Of a stretch of DNA of 64,000 nucleotides, positions 54,621-64,000 are shown piece by piece; position 1 is the first letter of the stretch; every line of letters starts with the position of its first letter. The notes beneath the pieces were generated by a model. That model was given only the letters and a program-made list of their open reading frames with translations, made no database searches and was not told the origin of the DNA. Source of the DNA: Melitaea cinxia (taxonomy: Eukaryota > Arthropoda > Insecta > Lepidoptera > Nymphalidae); contig NC_059417.1 in the NCBI RefSeq assembly GCF_905220565.1, forward strand, positions 10,154,518 to 10,218,517, written 5' to 3'. The translations under genes were made by a program, and so were the position numbers.

Positions 54621-55620
54621 ATACATTCTTGGGCCAAAATGTAATGAAATGAAAATGGTATCAATTAATGCATTTAGGCTTATTGATCCCTCGCTGAAAG
54701 TTATCTATATTTTGGCTATCTGAGAGTGGAGTTATTAGACTTTTTGTAAAAGTGAGGTTATGTGACAATGTCTATAAAAAAACCCGAGCACTAAGTTCTT
54801 GTAGCATTAATCTTTGTTATATTTAGTAAAGACTGTTTGAAAACTCATTACAAATATTGATATACACTTTAAACCATAAATAAATATCAGGAATGGACTC
54901 AGAATGTATCGGAAAACAGTAAACACGAAACGAGTGACGGACACAGTATTACTGTTAGTCAGCTGTCATAAAAAATATGATTTATTTTAAATCGATACGA
55001 AATCGATAATCATTTTGGTTTATCAGATATTAATTGATATTTTCGATATTAATGTAACTTTATTTAAATGCACTTTATTGTTTACGGCTTTAATTGTGCA
55101 TCTAAATATCTTGAGTTAATTAACTAGTGCAAACATTTTCTTTTTGAATTCTGTAATCGATTATAGTTGAATCGATACCCAAATAATTTGATAAAAACTA
55201 TCTTTCTCAATTTTCTCCGCTTCCAGATCCAGAATTGAGCTGATATTTTATATATAAAAAAAAGAAATATGACCAATTTTTTAAACAATATTTTTTTTTA
55301 TGTCACTAGGTCGGCAAAAAAGCGTACGGCTCACCTGATGGTAAGCGATTACCGTAGCTTATAGACGTCTGCAACACCAGAAGCATCGCAAGCGCGTTGC
55401 CAACCCAATCCCCAATCCCCCCAGGAGCTCTGGTCATCTTACTCACCAACAGGAACACAATACTGCTTGAAAACAGTATTATTTTGCTGTGATTTTCTGT
55501 AAGGTCGAGGTACTATCCCAGTCGGGCTGCTCCATATTTTGAGCAGGAAATTCCTGCTGTGCCCTACCTCAGTTAATATCTCTACTCATTACATTTTGGC
55601 CCAAAGTCCCCATCTCCTTT
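54600..55620. repeat. Inverted repeats 0.95 kb apart
   Basis: TGGGCCAAAATGTAATGA at 54630-54647 and its exact reverse complement at 55586-55603, with a second pair AAAGGAGATGG (54600-54610) and CCATCTCCTTT (55610-55620). A SINE-S lies inside. No transposase frame is seen. Confidence 0.6.
55290..55576 (-). mobile_element. SINE-S copy, well preserved
   Basis: CACTAGGTCGGCAAAAAAGCG to TGCCCTACCTCAGTT. Very similar to 47340-47608. Confidence 0.7.
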
Positions 55621-55653
55621 CATCTTTATGCGTCCAGTGCTTTTTGAGATTTT

Positions 55654-55926
55654 GTGATGAGTCAAAAGCCTAACGATTTTATAAACAACGGAATTCTAAA
55701 CGTGTCTTTCCGCTTAGGGGCGTATAAAGATACAAGTAGGCATACTACAGCCGAAATTATAATTGAAAAAAAAAAACATAAAAAATTTGGAAATTACAGC
55801 TCATTACAAAGTAATTTTAAAATCGATACATTTGAAAAGATATGTTATGAAGACATAGGTAAAGAGGATATAAATAACGGTTTTAACTTAATCCTATACA
55901 TTTATGCGTTTGTTTCCTTATCGTGA
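55654..55926 (+). other. Unassigned open frame, 89 codons from ATG
   Basis: From ATG at 55657 it begins MSQKPNDFINNGIL. Lys/Asn/Ile-rich, no known motif, at the edge of an H1-like sequence (TTTTTGAGATTTTGTGATGAG). Probably chance, but it is not low complexity. Unique DNA or a spliced exon cannot be excluded. Confidence 0.15.
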
Positions 55927-56035
55927 TGCATTTTCGTTTCCTCCAGTTACAAATCACGATTCTTAAGAAGTTTAACTTCAAAAACCTCAAAGATTAGCGT
56001 CTCAAAACAGTTTCACAATTAATATTATGATACCA

Positions 56036-56306
56036 TCACATCAGCCTATCGCAGTCCACTACTGGACATAGGCCTCCACAAGTTCGAGCAAAAAATGACG
56101 TGAACTCATGTGTTTTGCCCATAGTCACCGCAGGGCTAGCTTTGTCGTACCGAAGGCGCTGCTGCCCGTCTTCGGCCTGTGTATTTCAAAGCCAGTAGTT
56201 GGATGATTATCCCGCCAGCGGTCGGTTTTTTAAGTTCCAAGGTGGTAGTGGAACTGTTATGTATGTGTTATCCTTTAGTCGCCTCTTACGACACCCAAGA
56301 GAAGAG
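56036..56306 (-). mobile_element. SINE-B with 13-bp target duplication
   Basis: Reverse orientation, 5'-truncated within the GGTGTCGTAAGAGGCG block. Flanked by TATTATGATACCA at 56023-56035 and 56307-56319. Confidence 0.8.
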
Positions 56307-56517
56307 TATTATGATACCAGTAATAATAAAATTATAATATAAATATAAACGTAGTATAATAAAACTGTAATATTGTCTAATAATTTCGATATTTGTTTCA
56401 GGTTGATTCAGCTACACTCAAGATTTATCAGGTGAATAACAATATACTGTTTCTTTTTTGATGATAAATTGTTTTACAACTAGCTAATCTGATAGAAATT
56501 GTCCTGTCAAGCTGTTT

Positions 56518-56676
56518 GTGAACGGCGGGGAGATCCACAAGGACTGCACAAAGACCCAGACCACGGCAAACACCTGTATGGCCAATACAAATGTTTGTCA
56601 TCTGCGGATCGAACCCGCAACCGCCAGCGCAACAGGTACAAGCCGTAGCTGTGACCGTTGCGCCAACGCGGCGACA
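56518..56676 (-). mobile_element. SINE-A, head and part of body
   Basis: Reverse orientation: GCGTTGGCGCAACGGTCACAG and GCGGTTGCGGGTTCGATCC (both boxes intact), ending at TGTGGATCTCCCCGCCG. The 3' tail is missing, unlike most truncated copies. Confidence 0.65.
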
Positions 56677-57073
56677 CATATAACGATTCATTTTAATTTA
56701 TATAGAAGATTTGTTATGTATCAACTTAGTTTCACTTTAAAAACATTACGCGTATCATTATGTATACATAACGACTTACTTCGATATTATGTATCATAAA
56801 TAATAATATATTTTCAAACATAAAGTTGACTTTGTTACTAAAGTAAGTACATTGAAACAATAACTCATTTATGTAACAATGTATATGGTTTCGTTTCATA
56901 GGAAGATATTTCAAACGAAGATAATATGGAATTTGGACTGTAACAGCAATTTAAAAGCTTATTGAAAACAGGCTGGGACAAAATATAATGGTTACAGCTT
57001 AAGATGATTTTAATTTTATTTTAATTTTATTATTTTATATTGTATCTTCTGTTGGTTGTCTTCAGTATATAAA

Positions 57074-57260
57074 TCTATATAAATTAAAATGAATGTTGCT
57101 AAGCGCATATATATATACTCGACAATGGATCGACCAATTCGGCTTATTTATTTTTATACGTTCTTAAGACCTACAGAAGGTTTTTAGAATAAAATAAAAT
57201 TAAAAAATAATAATTTTAACTTTTAACTTTTGACAGAACTAAGTCTGTCCGGGTAACTAG
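57074..57260 (+). mobile_element. H4 mini-Helitron, 187 bp
   Basis: Begins A|TC at 57074 (TCTATATAAATTAAAATG) and ends with the GACAGA/TCTGTC hairpin (57232-57237, 57244-57249), CCGGGTAA and CTAG at 57257-57260 followed by T. Compact and non-coding. Confidence 0.55.
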
Positions 57261-57496
57261 TAAATAAATATAGCGTAATAGTGAATATTTGGTACAGAAT
57301 CTTCCGTTGAAGCATGAATTGATCCCTTTCTAGTCAGAATTTTGGGTTCAATTTCTATCCTTTGGATATGTATTATAGCGATTACAAAAAAATATGGACA
57401 TTATATTCACCAAAACACAGTTTTTTATTATTACTCAGATGACTACATCCTGCTGCCACATTTTATAGTAGTAGCCTTTTATTGCCATGACGGTTT

Positions 57497-57610
57497 GGCC
57501 TGTAATATCCCACTGTTCAACATAGGTCTCTTTCTCCAATTAGAAGAAGGGATGGAGCTTGATCCACCACGCTCCTCCACTACGGGGTGTTGGGTATATT
57601 TCCTACTAAA
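57497..57610 (-). mobile_element. SINE-A 3' fragment
   Basis: GGCCTGTAATATCCCACTG, GATCCACCACGCTCCTCC and GTTGGGTATATTTCCTAC. Old and 5'-truncated. Confidence 0.5.
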
Positions 57611-57757
57611 TTACAAAAATATTTAGACAGATATCCACCTAGAGTTGAAACCAAACCCGCATCAATAATTAAAAAAAAATTAAACGTGATGGCTGAGCGA
57701 ATGCGTGACCCCAATAACAAACAGTTGCGAGGTTTGATGCAGCTGGACAATGATAAA

Positions 57758-57958
57758 TAAACGCTTCACACTCAACAGCCCCCAGTAGGATTTTTCCCTG
57801 TGTCAGGGTCCGGAAACACACACAATACACAAACACGAACGCCCAGACCACGACAAACATCTATATGGCCCATACAATTGTCTGTCGTGAGTAGGGATCG
57901 AACCCGCAACAGCCGGCGCAACAGCCAGTGCTGTGACCGCTGCGCCAACGCGTTATCA
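57758..57958 (-). mobile_element. SINE-C copy with both promoter boxes
   Basis: Reverse orientation: GCGTTGGCGCAGCGGTCACAG, GTTGCGGGTTCGATCCC, AGATGTTTGTCGTGGTCTGG, and CTACTGGGGGCTGTTGAGTG. Closest to the copy at 49683. Confidence 0.7.
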
Positions 57959-59391
57959 TAATAGCAAGTTTTCAAGAAAATACTGGAGGAAAACTTGCAT
58001 ATTTTGGGAGAAATTCTGTGAAATGTTTATTTGTAAGTGTATAGTAGAGCGGCGTAGTAGATTAACTTACAAACATAATTATCTTTCGTAGACGACACTT
58101 AGAAAGAACTAAAAAAGGCAAAATGCTGTCAAAAGGTCATAAAAGACCCCTACGTGGAAGAAAAGGTCTATGCCCAGTAGACAGACTGAACTAATCAATC
58201 ATTCAACACAATCACAAACAAGTGGCCGAATCACCAACGACTCCCGCAACGTTTTGATTAATTTCTGTATGAGTGAGTATGCGAGTCTTTGTAGTGTGGA
58301 TATCACACACGTTTCCATGTTAGTTGATTTTTGGCATAAAATTCAACTATAAAGAGATTTATGATTACTGATCGAATATGACAAATCATGATTTACTTAG
58401 TTTGTCATTAAAGTTACTTCCGTAAATTTTACTTTCATATCAAAATGTTTGGTTAATAACGGTGAAATTCTAAATTGCAATTCGAAGTGAACGTTTATCA
58501 ACGATTTAGCGACTCTGCGAACCTATCGGTCGTCAAAGAACGTTGATTTAGACGAAAATTTGCTCGAATAACTAATAATAAATACGGTAGAATGGTGTTC
58601 ATTATCAAGTTTTACCTGATTCTGAAATACAAATTATTCGTTGATCAGTTTTGATTTTTTTTTTTATTATGGCACAAAATTATTTTTAAGGTCAAATTCG
58701 CCTATTATTCCAAGTAATTGGGATTTAATTTAAGACATAATAATATAGTAATTGATATGTTAATAATGTAATAAACGAATATATCAAAAGTACAAAACCC
58801 TTGTATATTTTTTGCCACCCTAGTGGTAGCCAAAAAAAATCGTTGCTTTAGCATTTACAGGTTCTTTCAGTTCAGGTATAAGTAAACATACAAATATATA
58901 CGTATATATGTAAATATTTAATTACATCGTCGTTTTTTTTTTTTGAGAAACTACCCTCATGTTCTCGTTATTTCATTTATCGTCTTGCAGTCTCAAATTA
59001 ACCTAATCTTAAAATTAATTTAAGATAATGAGTCGAACGGCGCTGTGAGTTTTGGGCTTCGAAATACTAAATATATCTATCTAGCAAAGGATTTCATTCG
59101 AATCTAGCAGTAGTTTGAAAGATATATAGGAGTTTGTGATACGGTCTTGATATATTTTCTATGGGTTTTAATAATAGATATTATATGTCATATGAATGAA
59201 AATTTTAGTACTTTTTAGCAATACCTTCATTACGACATTTAATTAGTACAAAAATTAATGAAATTTAATAATGTTTTTTAAACATATTATTTTCTAATTT
59301 AAAGCAAAGCTAAGTAAAAACGTGCGAATGTAGAAATAAAGTCTTACACTCTTTCTCGTTTACTTACCAAATGTCACACTGAGACTTCACT
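57959..59391. other. AT-rich intergenic DNA
   Basis: 58155-58185 (AAGGTCTATGCCCAGTAG) is a scrap of a SINE tail. Nothing else recognised in 1.4 kb. Confidence 0.35.
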
Positions 59392-59615
59392 TCAGCCTAT
59401 CGCAGTCCACTGCTGGACATAGGCCTCCCTGAGTTCGCGGCAGACAGCCCGGTTTTGCGCAAACACAATCCAGCCTCCATCGGCAATCTTACGTAGATCG
59501 TCGATCCAGCGGGCCGGGGGATGTCCCACTCTACGTTTGCCAACATGCGGTCTCCAATACAGCATACCTTCTCCAGCGGCGATAGGTCTTGTGACATATG
59601 TAGCCAGCCCACTGC
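59392..59615 (-). pseudogene. RTE-type LINE: C-terminus of the reverse-transcriptase ORF
   Basis: The minus strand has an open frame ending in a TGA close to 59396. It reads TYVTRPIAAGEGMLYW, RPHVGKRRVGHPPARW, IDDLRKIADGGWIVFAQ, NRAVCRELREAYVQQWTAIG and stop. The PPARWIDDL and EAYVQQWT signature is one I know from abundant lepidopteran RTE-like LINE proteins. It is 5'-truncated: an in-frame TGA lies about 20 codons upstream of this segment. The same final codons appear in SINE-A and SINE-B tails. Confidence 0.75.
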
Positions 59616-60589
59616 TACTTCAATTTGCAAATTCAATGAGCTATGTCGGTTACTTTCATCCTCTTACGGATAGTCTCATTTCTAATTCTATCGCCGAGAG
59701 AGACTCCAAGCATAGCTCGTTCCATTCCACTAAGACGTATTGAAGTCTAATTAACATCAAACCAATGGTTAATCAATAGTTTGTTATAATATTTACATGC
59801 ACCTATGAATGAGTATTCTGTAAATGTTTTTGCGTACTGTTATAAATATTATTTATACCCTTTTCCGCTCACCACGCATCCACTCATACCTTTTCCGCTG
59901 ACTCTGACATCCCTAGCTCACAACCGAAAATCCCAGTCATCAGTCAATCAGTCTCGATCCAACATCCATTCCCAGCGGCTGTCTTAATCAATAATCCTAC
60001 TTTTAATTACTAAATCCTTTTTTTTAAACAACTATGTCGAGGCTCGTAACAGGAAGTACCAAAAAATAATATATGATTATAATTATCTTTAACTTTATTA
60101 ATTACGTATAATTTAATATGAATTAAACTTGTAATTTTATAATTATAACAAAATAAAAATAACCATGACAAAAACTATTCATCAACAATTGAGTGTATCA
60201 TTACTCTCAACTCATTTGATATTAAACTCAATTTGTATATGTTAATGATATTTATTCACCGTGGGCATATACCTATGTATATATAAGTATATATGTAAAG
60301 TAGAGCGTGTGATTTTAAGCTAATTCAGTACTATAACATTTAAATTTTAAAAGCGTAATAAAAGTTATTCCAGTCATCAAATAGCAGAACTTTAGTGGGT
60401 ATAAAAAATTCATGTTCACTTAATTGAATCACACTCAGCGTCATTGCTTAATTTAAAACGAGTAAAAGTATATTTCACGTCACATTTTTAATACCACTGC
60501 TTATTTAAAATGTTAATAAATTCAAATTCCATATTATTATGGATAACTGTAACCAAAGCTAATATTGCATCCTTACGAGCGCTCTAGAT
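59616..60589. other. AT-rich intergenic DNA, nothing recognised
   Basis: CCTTTTCCGCTCACC and CCTTTTCCGCTGACTC at 59858 and 59890 form a small direct repeat. No gene. Confidence 0.35.
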
Positions 60590-60780
60590 TATTTTTATAT
60601 AACCAGATTGGCAAACAAGCGTACGGCTCATCTGATGGTAAGTGGTTACCGTAGCTTTTAGACGTCTGCAATACCAAAAGCATCGCAAGCGCAATGCCAA
60701 CCCCATCCCTTATATCCTCCAGGAGCTCTGGTCATCTTACTAACCAACAGGAACACAACACTGCTTGAAAACAGTGTTTT
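60590..60780 (-). mobile_element. SINE-S, truncated
   Basis: TTGGCAAACAAGCGTACGG to GCTTGAAAACAGTG, breaking off before the ATCACAGC block. Confidence 0.6.
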
Positions 60781-61909
60781 GGGGGGTTGAGGGACGGGAT
60801 GTAAAGTTCCTCATACGCCGTTGAAAAGAAAGGATCCTCCAACCAGACGGGTGTTGTGTCTGGTGGGCTACTGCCTCCTGGTTGTTTTTGGGTTCTAGTA
60901 TATATGTACAAACGATCGAATAACTTTAATATTGTGATGTAGGATACGTCAATTTTTAGTTCGTATGTGGCGATATAGATGCCGCTACCAGTGTTATTAG
61001 ATTTAGATTGTGCAAACAAGGATTCGACTAGATTTGAAGAAATTTTTGCGTACAACAATTCGAAACTTAATTTAAAAAAGTGAGTAGTAGTACTAAATAA
61101 ATAAATAAATAAATGACCACAAGCGTACGTTAACACCGTTGTCAATACTCTAATTCACTGTATTTTGTTCTTAGACACAATGACATGTTTACTTAAGCGT
61201 AATGTCACTGGCGCACTATTTGAAAAAAATATTTTAAAAATAGTTTAAGCATACTTAAACTTAAGCTTATTATCGAAATAAAGGTTTTTTCGTAAATAGT
61301 AAACGTGTATCCACATTACGATTCTATTTTCAAAATCATTCGTCACGCCTATTATAAGTACTACATATGCGATCAGTTGGAATACATGCTCCACATAATA
61401 AGCTTCATCCAAAATAAAAATACATCAGAATATTCCACAAATACATCATTTGAAAATAGAACAAAGTTTCAAACAAAACAACAATAATGGGTCTATAGAA
61501 CGAATAAAAACTATCGTAAAAACTATCTTGAATAATCCTTTTTTTTATTCCATTCTAAATCTATAAAACTCACATTTAAACCAATCCTCATTTTAACAAA
61601 AAAAGTTACTTGTAAACCAACTTTTTAGTACTAAGCTAGTTAAATAAACATTTCTACGAACATTTTTCTGTTTATTCTATAAAGTGATTCAGATCTCCAA
61701 GCAAATTAAGATGCTCTTCCGAGTTTACAAGCATCCAAGTATCCTTTGTAGCCCAGTCTAGCATTTACGACTCAAAACTCGTTAATTTCAAATACCGCTG
61801 TAGACGTCTAATGAACATTCTGTGATATGACGGAATAGCTAAAGCTAAGGCCTTTTTCCCTTATAGGTAACGCAAACGCAACATATGACATATACTGCAT
61901 GACATATTG
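60781..61909. other. Intergenic DNA with a GC-richer block
   Basis: 60781-60890 (GGATCCTCCAACCAGACGGG, CTGGTGGGCTACTGCC) is not AT-rich and might come from an unknown element. A 137-codon minus-strand frame runs through it from a TTG codon. I see no domain, and part of it is SINE-S. Confidence 0.3.
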
Positions 61910-62160
61910 ATTAGCCCGTTGACGCAGGTTGTAGTGACGCTGCTTTCTGCTCCGGGGGCTTATGTGTTCGACTCTCACCTCAAATCTGGGTGTAATGTAT
62001 GTTTTTATTTACACATAAGCATTATTTATATGAATTTACCAAAAACATATATAGCTATATCAGCCAGCTGTTACCCTACCTATAACGCAAGCATTAAGTT
62101 GCTAACCTTAGGAACAGACGATTGTGTGTGTGATTATAGGTATTTATTTATTATTTATTT
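61910..62160 (+). mobile_element. SINE-T copy
   Basis: TAGCCCGTTGACGCAGGTTG, CTGCTTTCTGCTCCGGGGG, TGTTCGACTCTCACC (B box changed), then ATTAAGTTGCTAACCTTAGG, ACGATTGTGTGTG and (ATTT)n. Confidence 0.65.
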
Positions 62161-62295
62161 ATACACACACAATCTAAAGGTAAATACTCGTATTTACATA
62201 CGAACCTACACGCAATATACATACCTATACGCTAACGCGTACGAACACGCAAACAACTCATACACACAAACACACACAAACACACAGACACGCTA
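62161..62295. repeat. (CA)n / ACAC-rich low-complexity tract
   Basis: CACACACAATC, then imperfect CGCAATACACATAC-type repeats and ACACAAACACACAC. Follows the SINE-T tail. The Thr/Gln/His-rich frame across it is an artefact. Confidence 0.75.
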
Positions 62296-63675
62296 ACACA
62301 TACCATCTTTACTGGCAGAGCAAAGATCTTCGTATCTTAATGGCTTCCACTTGATACGCAGGGCTGTCACTCTTTTGCATCCGCAACACCACATCGTCAC
62401 ACCATAATTATCAGTTATTTTAATCTGTTATATTGATATCTTTGGGTAACAAGCTGCAAATAATTAATAACCAATAAAACAGGCAGTTGTACTTGTACTA
62501 ACCAATCAGTAACTTATCAGGGATAATTTTAGTTGATACTGTTCATACCGGCTAAAAAAAGTAGTAGGAAACCAAAGTCAATAAAACTAAATTTAAACTA
62601 ATATTTTATATTATTTTATAAATGCAATAAATGGGTGTAGGCGGGATGAAGATTGTGGAAGACCGGGATGTCTAGCACGAGCTTGGAGAACTGGCTGACT
62701 GACTGACTGACAGTAAAAACTCTTCGCAAAAACTAGTTTTTACTAAATAATTCAAATATTACAGATGCGAAAGTTTGTGGACGTGCTGTGATGTGTAAAT
62801 GGTTATTTGTTACTCTGTCACGCAAAAATTACCAAATTGATTGAAATTTTTTTTGGCACGTTGATAGCTAAAAATCCAGAATAATACATAAGCTACCTCT
62901 TATCATGATATTTCCATGAATTCGGAAATTGTGCAGGTTAAACAAAATATAGCTTGTACAATAGCTTGTATAAAATGTGTATGTCGTGATGCCTAGTACA
63001 AACATCAAGTGCAATTTTGCAGTCTACTAGCTGTGTCCGAGCAAATAGCCCTGAAACTAATTAATCATACACTGTATTTGTTAACATTACTTTATCGTTA
63101 TTATGAGCCGGATTATATATGCTTTTGTGTTGATTTCATTGTCAAATATATTACAGTAATTAGTGGTCAGACCGGTGACAGTTATGAATATAACCATAAC
63201 TGGGTATGTTTGGTTGTTAATTTTAATAGTCCTCGGAGATTAGTGATATGATCCATTAGACAAAAGTAGAAATATTAATCTCAGTACAAGTGGCGGTATT
63301 ACCTCAATTTGACGGTTTTTAGACACGCGTTTGGATAAAAAAAAAATGGCCATAAAAATACTATCTTCTTTATTTATTTTTAAAGTGTCTGTGTGGATAT
63401 ATTCAGGAAGAGAATTAGATGAATTATAGGGTATTTATGAAAAAAAATCTATGCACACAGTTCACTTGAATGAGGTTTTAGTGCTTCAATTTTCATCTTG
63501 TTCTATTGTTTTGCAAATTTTATTTTTAAAGATGTATGTTATGTTAGCTTGTAATATGCACAATAAAGTATATTTCTTCTTTCTTGTTCTTGATAAAATG
63601 TCATTGGTACAAACAAGTGTAATGACATCGTGAAGAATTCCTTTCCGCAAACAAAACTATTTTTTTTAATTTCGA
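62296..63675. other. AT-rich intergenic DNA
   Basis: CTAGCTGTGTCCGAGC at 63028 resembles an H2 end but lacks the rest. A (CTGA)n run is at 62694-62712. No gene recognised. Confidence 0.35.
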
Positions 63676-63782
63676 CTACATCCGCCAACCCGTATTGGAG
63701 CAGCGTGGTGGATTAAACTTTAACCCTTCTCCTATTTGCGGAAAGAGGCCTATGCCCAGCAGTGGGATAAATGGCTGAAGCG
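63676..63782 (+). mobile_element. SINE-A 3' fragment
   Basis: CATCCGCCAACCCGTATTGG to AGTGGGATAAATGGCTGAAGC. 5'-truncated and with a changed tail. Confidence 0.65.
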
Positions 63783-64000
63783 TAAATCCTACTACTGCTA
63801 TGTTTAATTTGACTATTAAAATTTGTCCACTAGTCTACTTTTGTAATATAAGGCATAACAATAGTCTAAACTCGTTAATAGTAACAGAAGACCGCATAAC
63901 AAACTCACCAAAAGGAATCCAGAGCTCCTGAGTATGTGTTGACAATGAGGAAACATTTTGTAATACCCATGTGACGCTCCCGGTATTAAAGGCGTTCATT

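Noticed and set aside
60732..61145. 137-codon open frame on the minus strand
   Set aside because: It starts at TTG, ends inside a SINE-S, and a frame of this size is expected about once by chance in a window of this size and composition. I kept only a note on its GC-richer part.
62160..62295. Thr/Gln-rich secreted peptide
   Set aside because: Produced by translation of an ACAC-type microsatellite.
1..64000. CRISPR array, prophage, operon or integron
   Set aside because: Direct repeats here are either tandem without spacers or dispersed transposons, and the sequence is clearly from an animal genome.

Overview
This is a eukaryotic, AT-rich, repeat-dominated window, almost certainly from a moth or butterfly (Lepidoptera). 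I base that on many interspersed repeats that I recognise as typical of lepidopteran genomes: Helitron-like elements ending in a GC hairpin plus CTAG, tRNA-headed SINEs, retroelement 3' ends, and the abundant ACCGACTTC repeat. There are no operons, CRISPR arrays or bacterial genes, and I found no complete host protein-coding gene. Most short open frames lie inside repeats or are chance; several begin at TTG or GTG, which a eukaryote would not use. Family labels below are my own. H1-H5 are CTAG-ended Helitron-like families. SINE-A, -C and -T have tRNA-derived heads. SINE-B and SINE-S are other short retroelements. 'D-repeat' is the ACCGACTTC family, 'E' a small inverted-repeat element, and 'F' a tRNA-like repeat.

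Layout. 1-6 kb: H1 Helitron sequence with 282-bp tandem modules, split by a broken Tc1/mariner element (3299-4926) with TA duplication. 6-15 kb: AT-rich sequence with SINEs, dinucleotide runs, two LINE 3' ends, a nested D-repeat and an H3 element. 15-23 kb: H2, SINE-A, SINE-S, D-repeats and a LINE 3' UTR. 23.5-26.6 kb: two H1 Helitrons in tandem on the minus strand, one carrying a SINE-B with an 11-bp target duplication. 27-33 kb: SINEs, the E element, a recent 142-bp tandem duplication, and H2, H3 and F repeats.

33.2-37.7 kb, minus strand: the one intact coding unit, a two-ORF non-LTR retrotransposon. Its ORF1 protein has 484 residues and its endonuclease/reverse-transcriptase protein has 931. 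Both frames are open, and it ends in AATAAA plus an (ATT)n tail next to a 21-bp-arm hairpin. ORF1 should coat the RNA; ORF2 should nick the target and copy the RNA into DNA.

38-64 kb: mainly SINE-A, -B, -C, -S and D-repeat copies, several nested or with clear target duplications, and an RTE-type LINE 3' coding end at 59.4 kb. Near 39.14 kb there is a possible host core promoter: an initiator and a correctly spaced DPE, followed by an exon-like stretch ending at GTGAGT. It is the best candidate here for a non-transposon functional element, but a chance match cannot be excluded. I found no convincing new multi-gene system.
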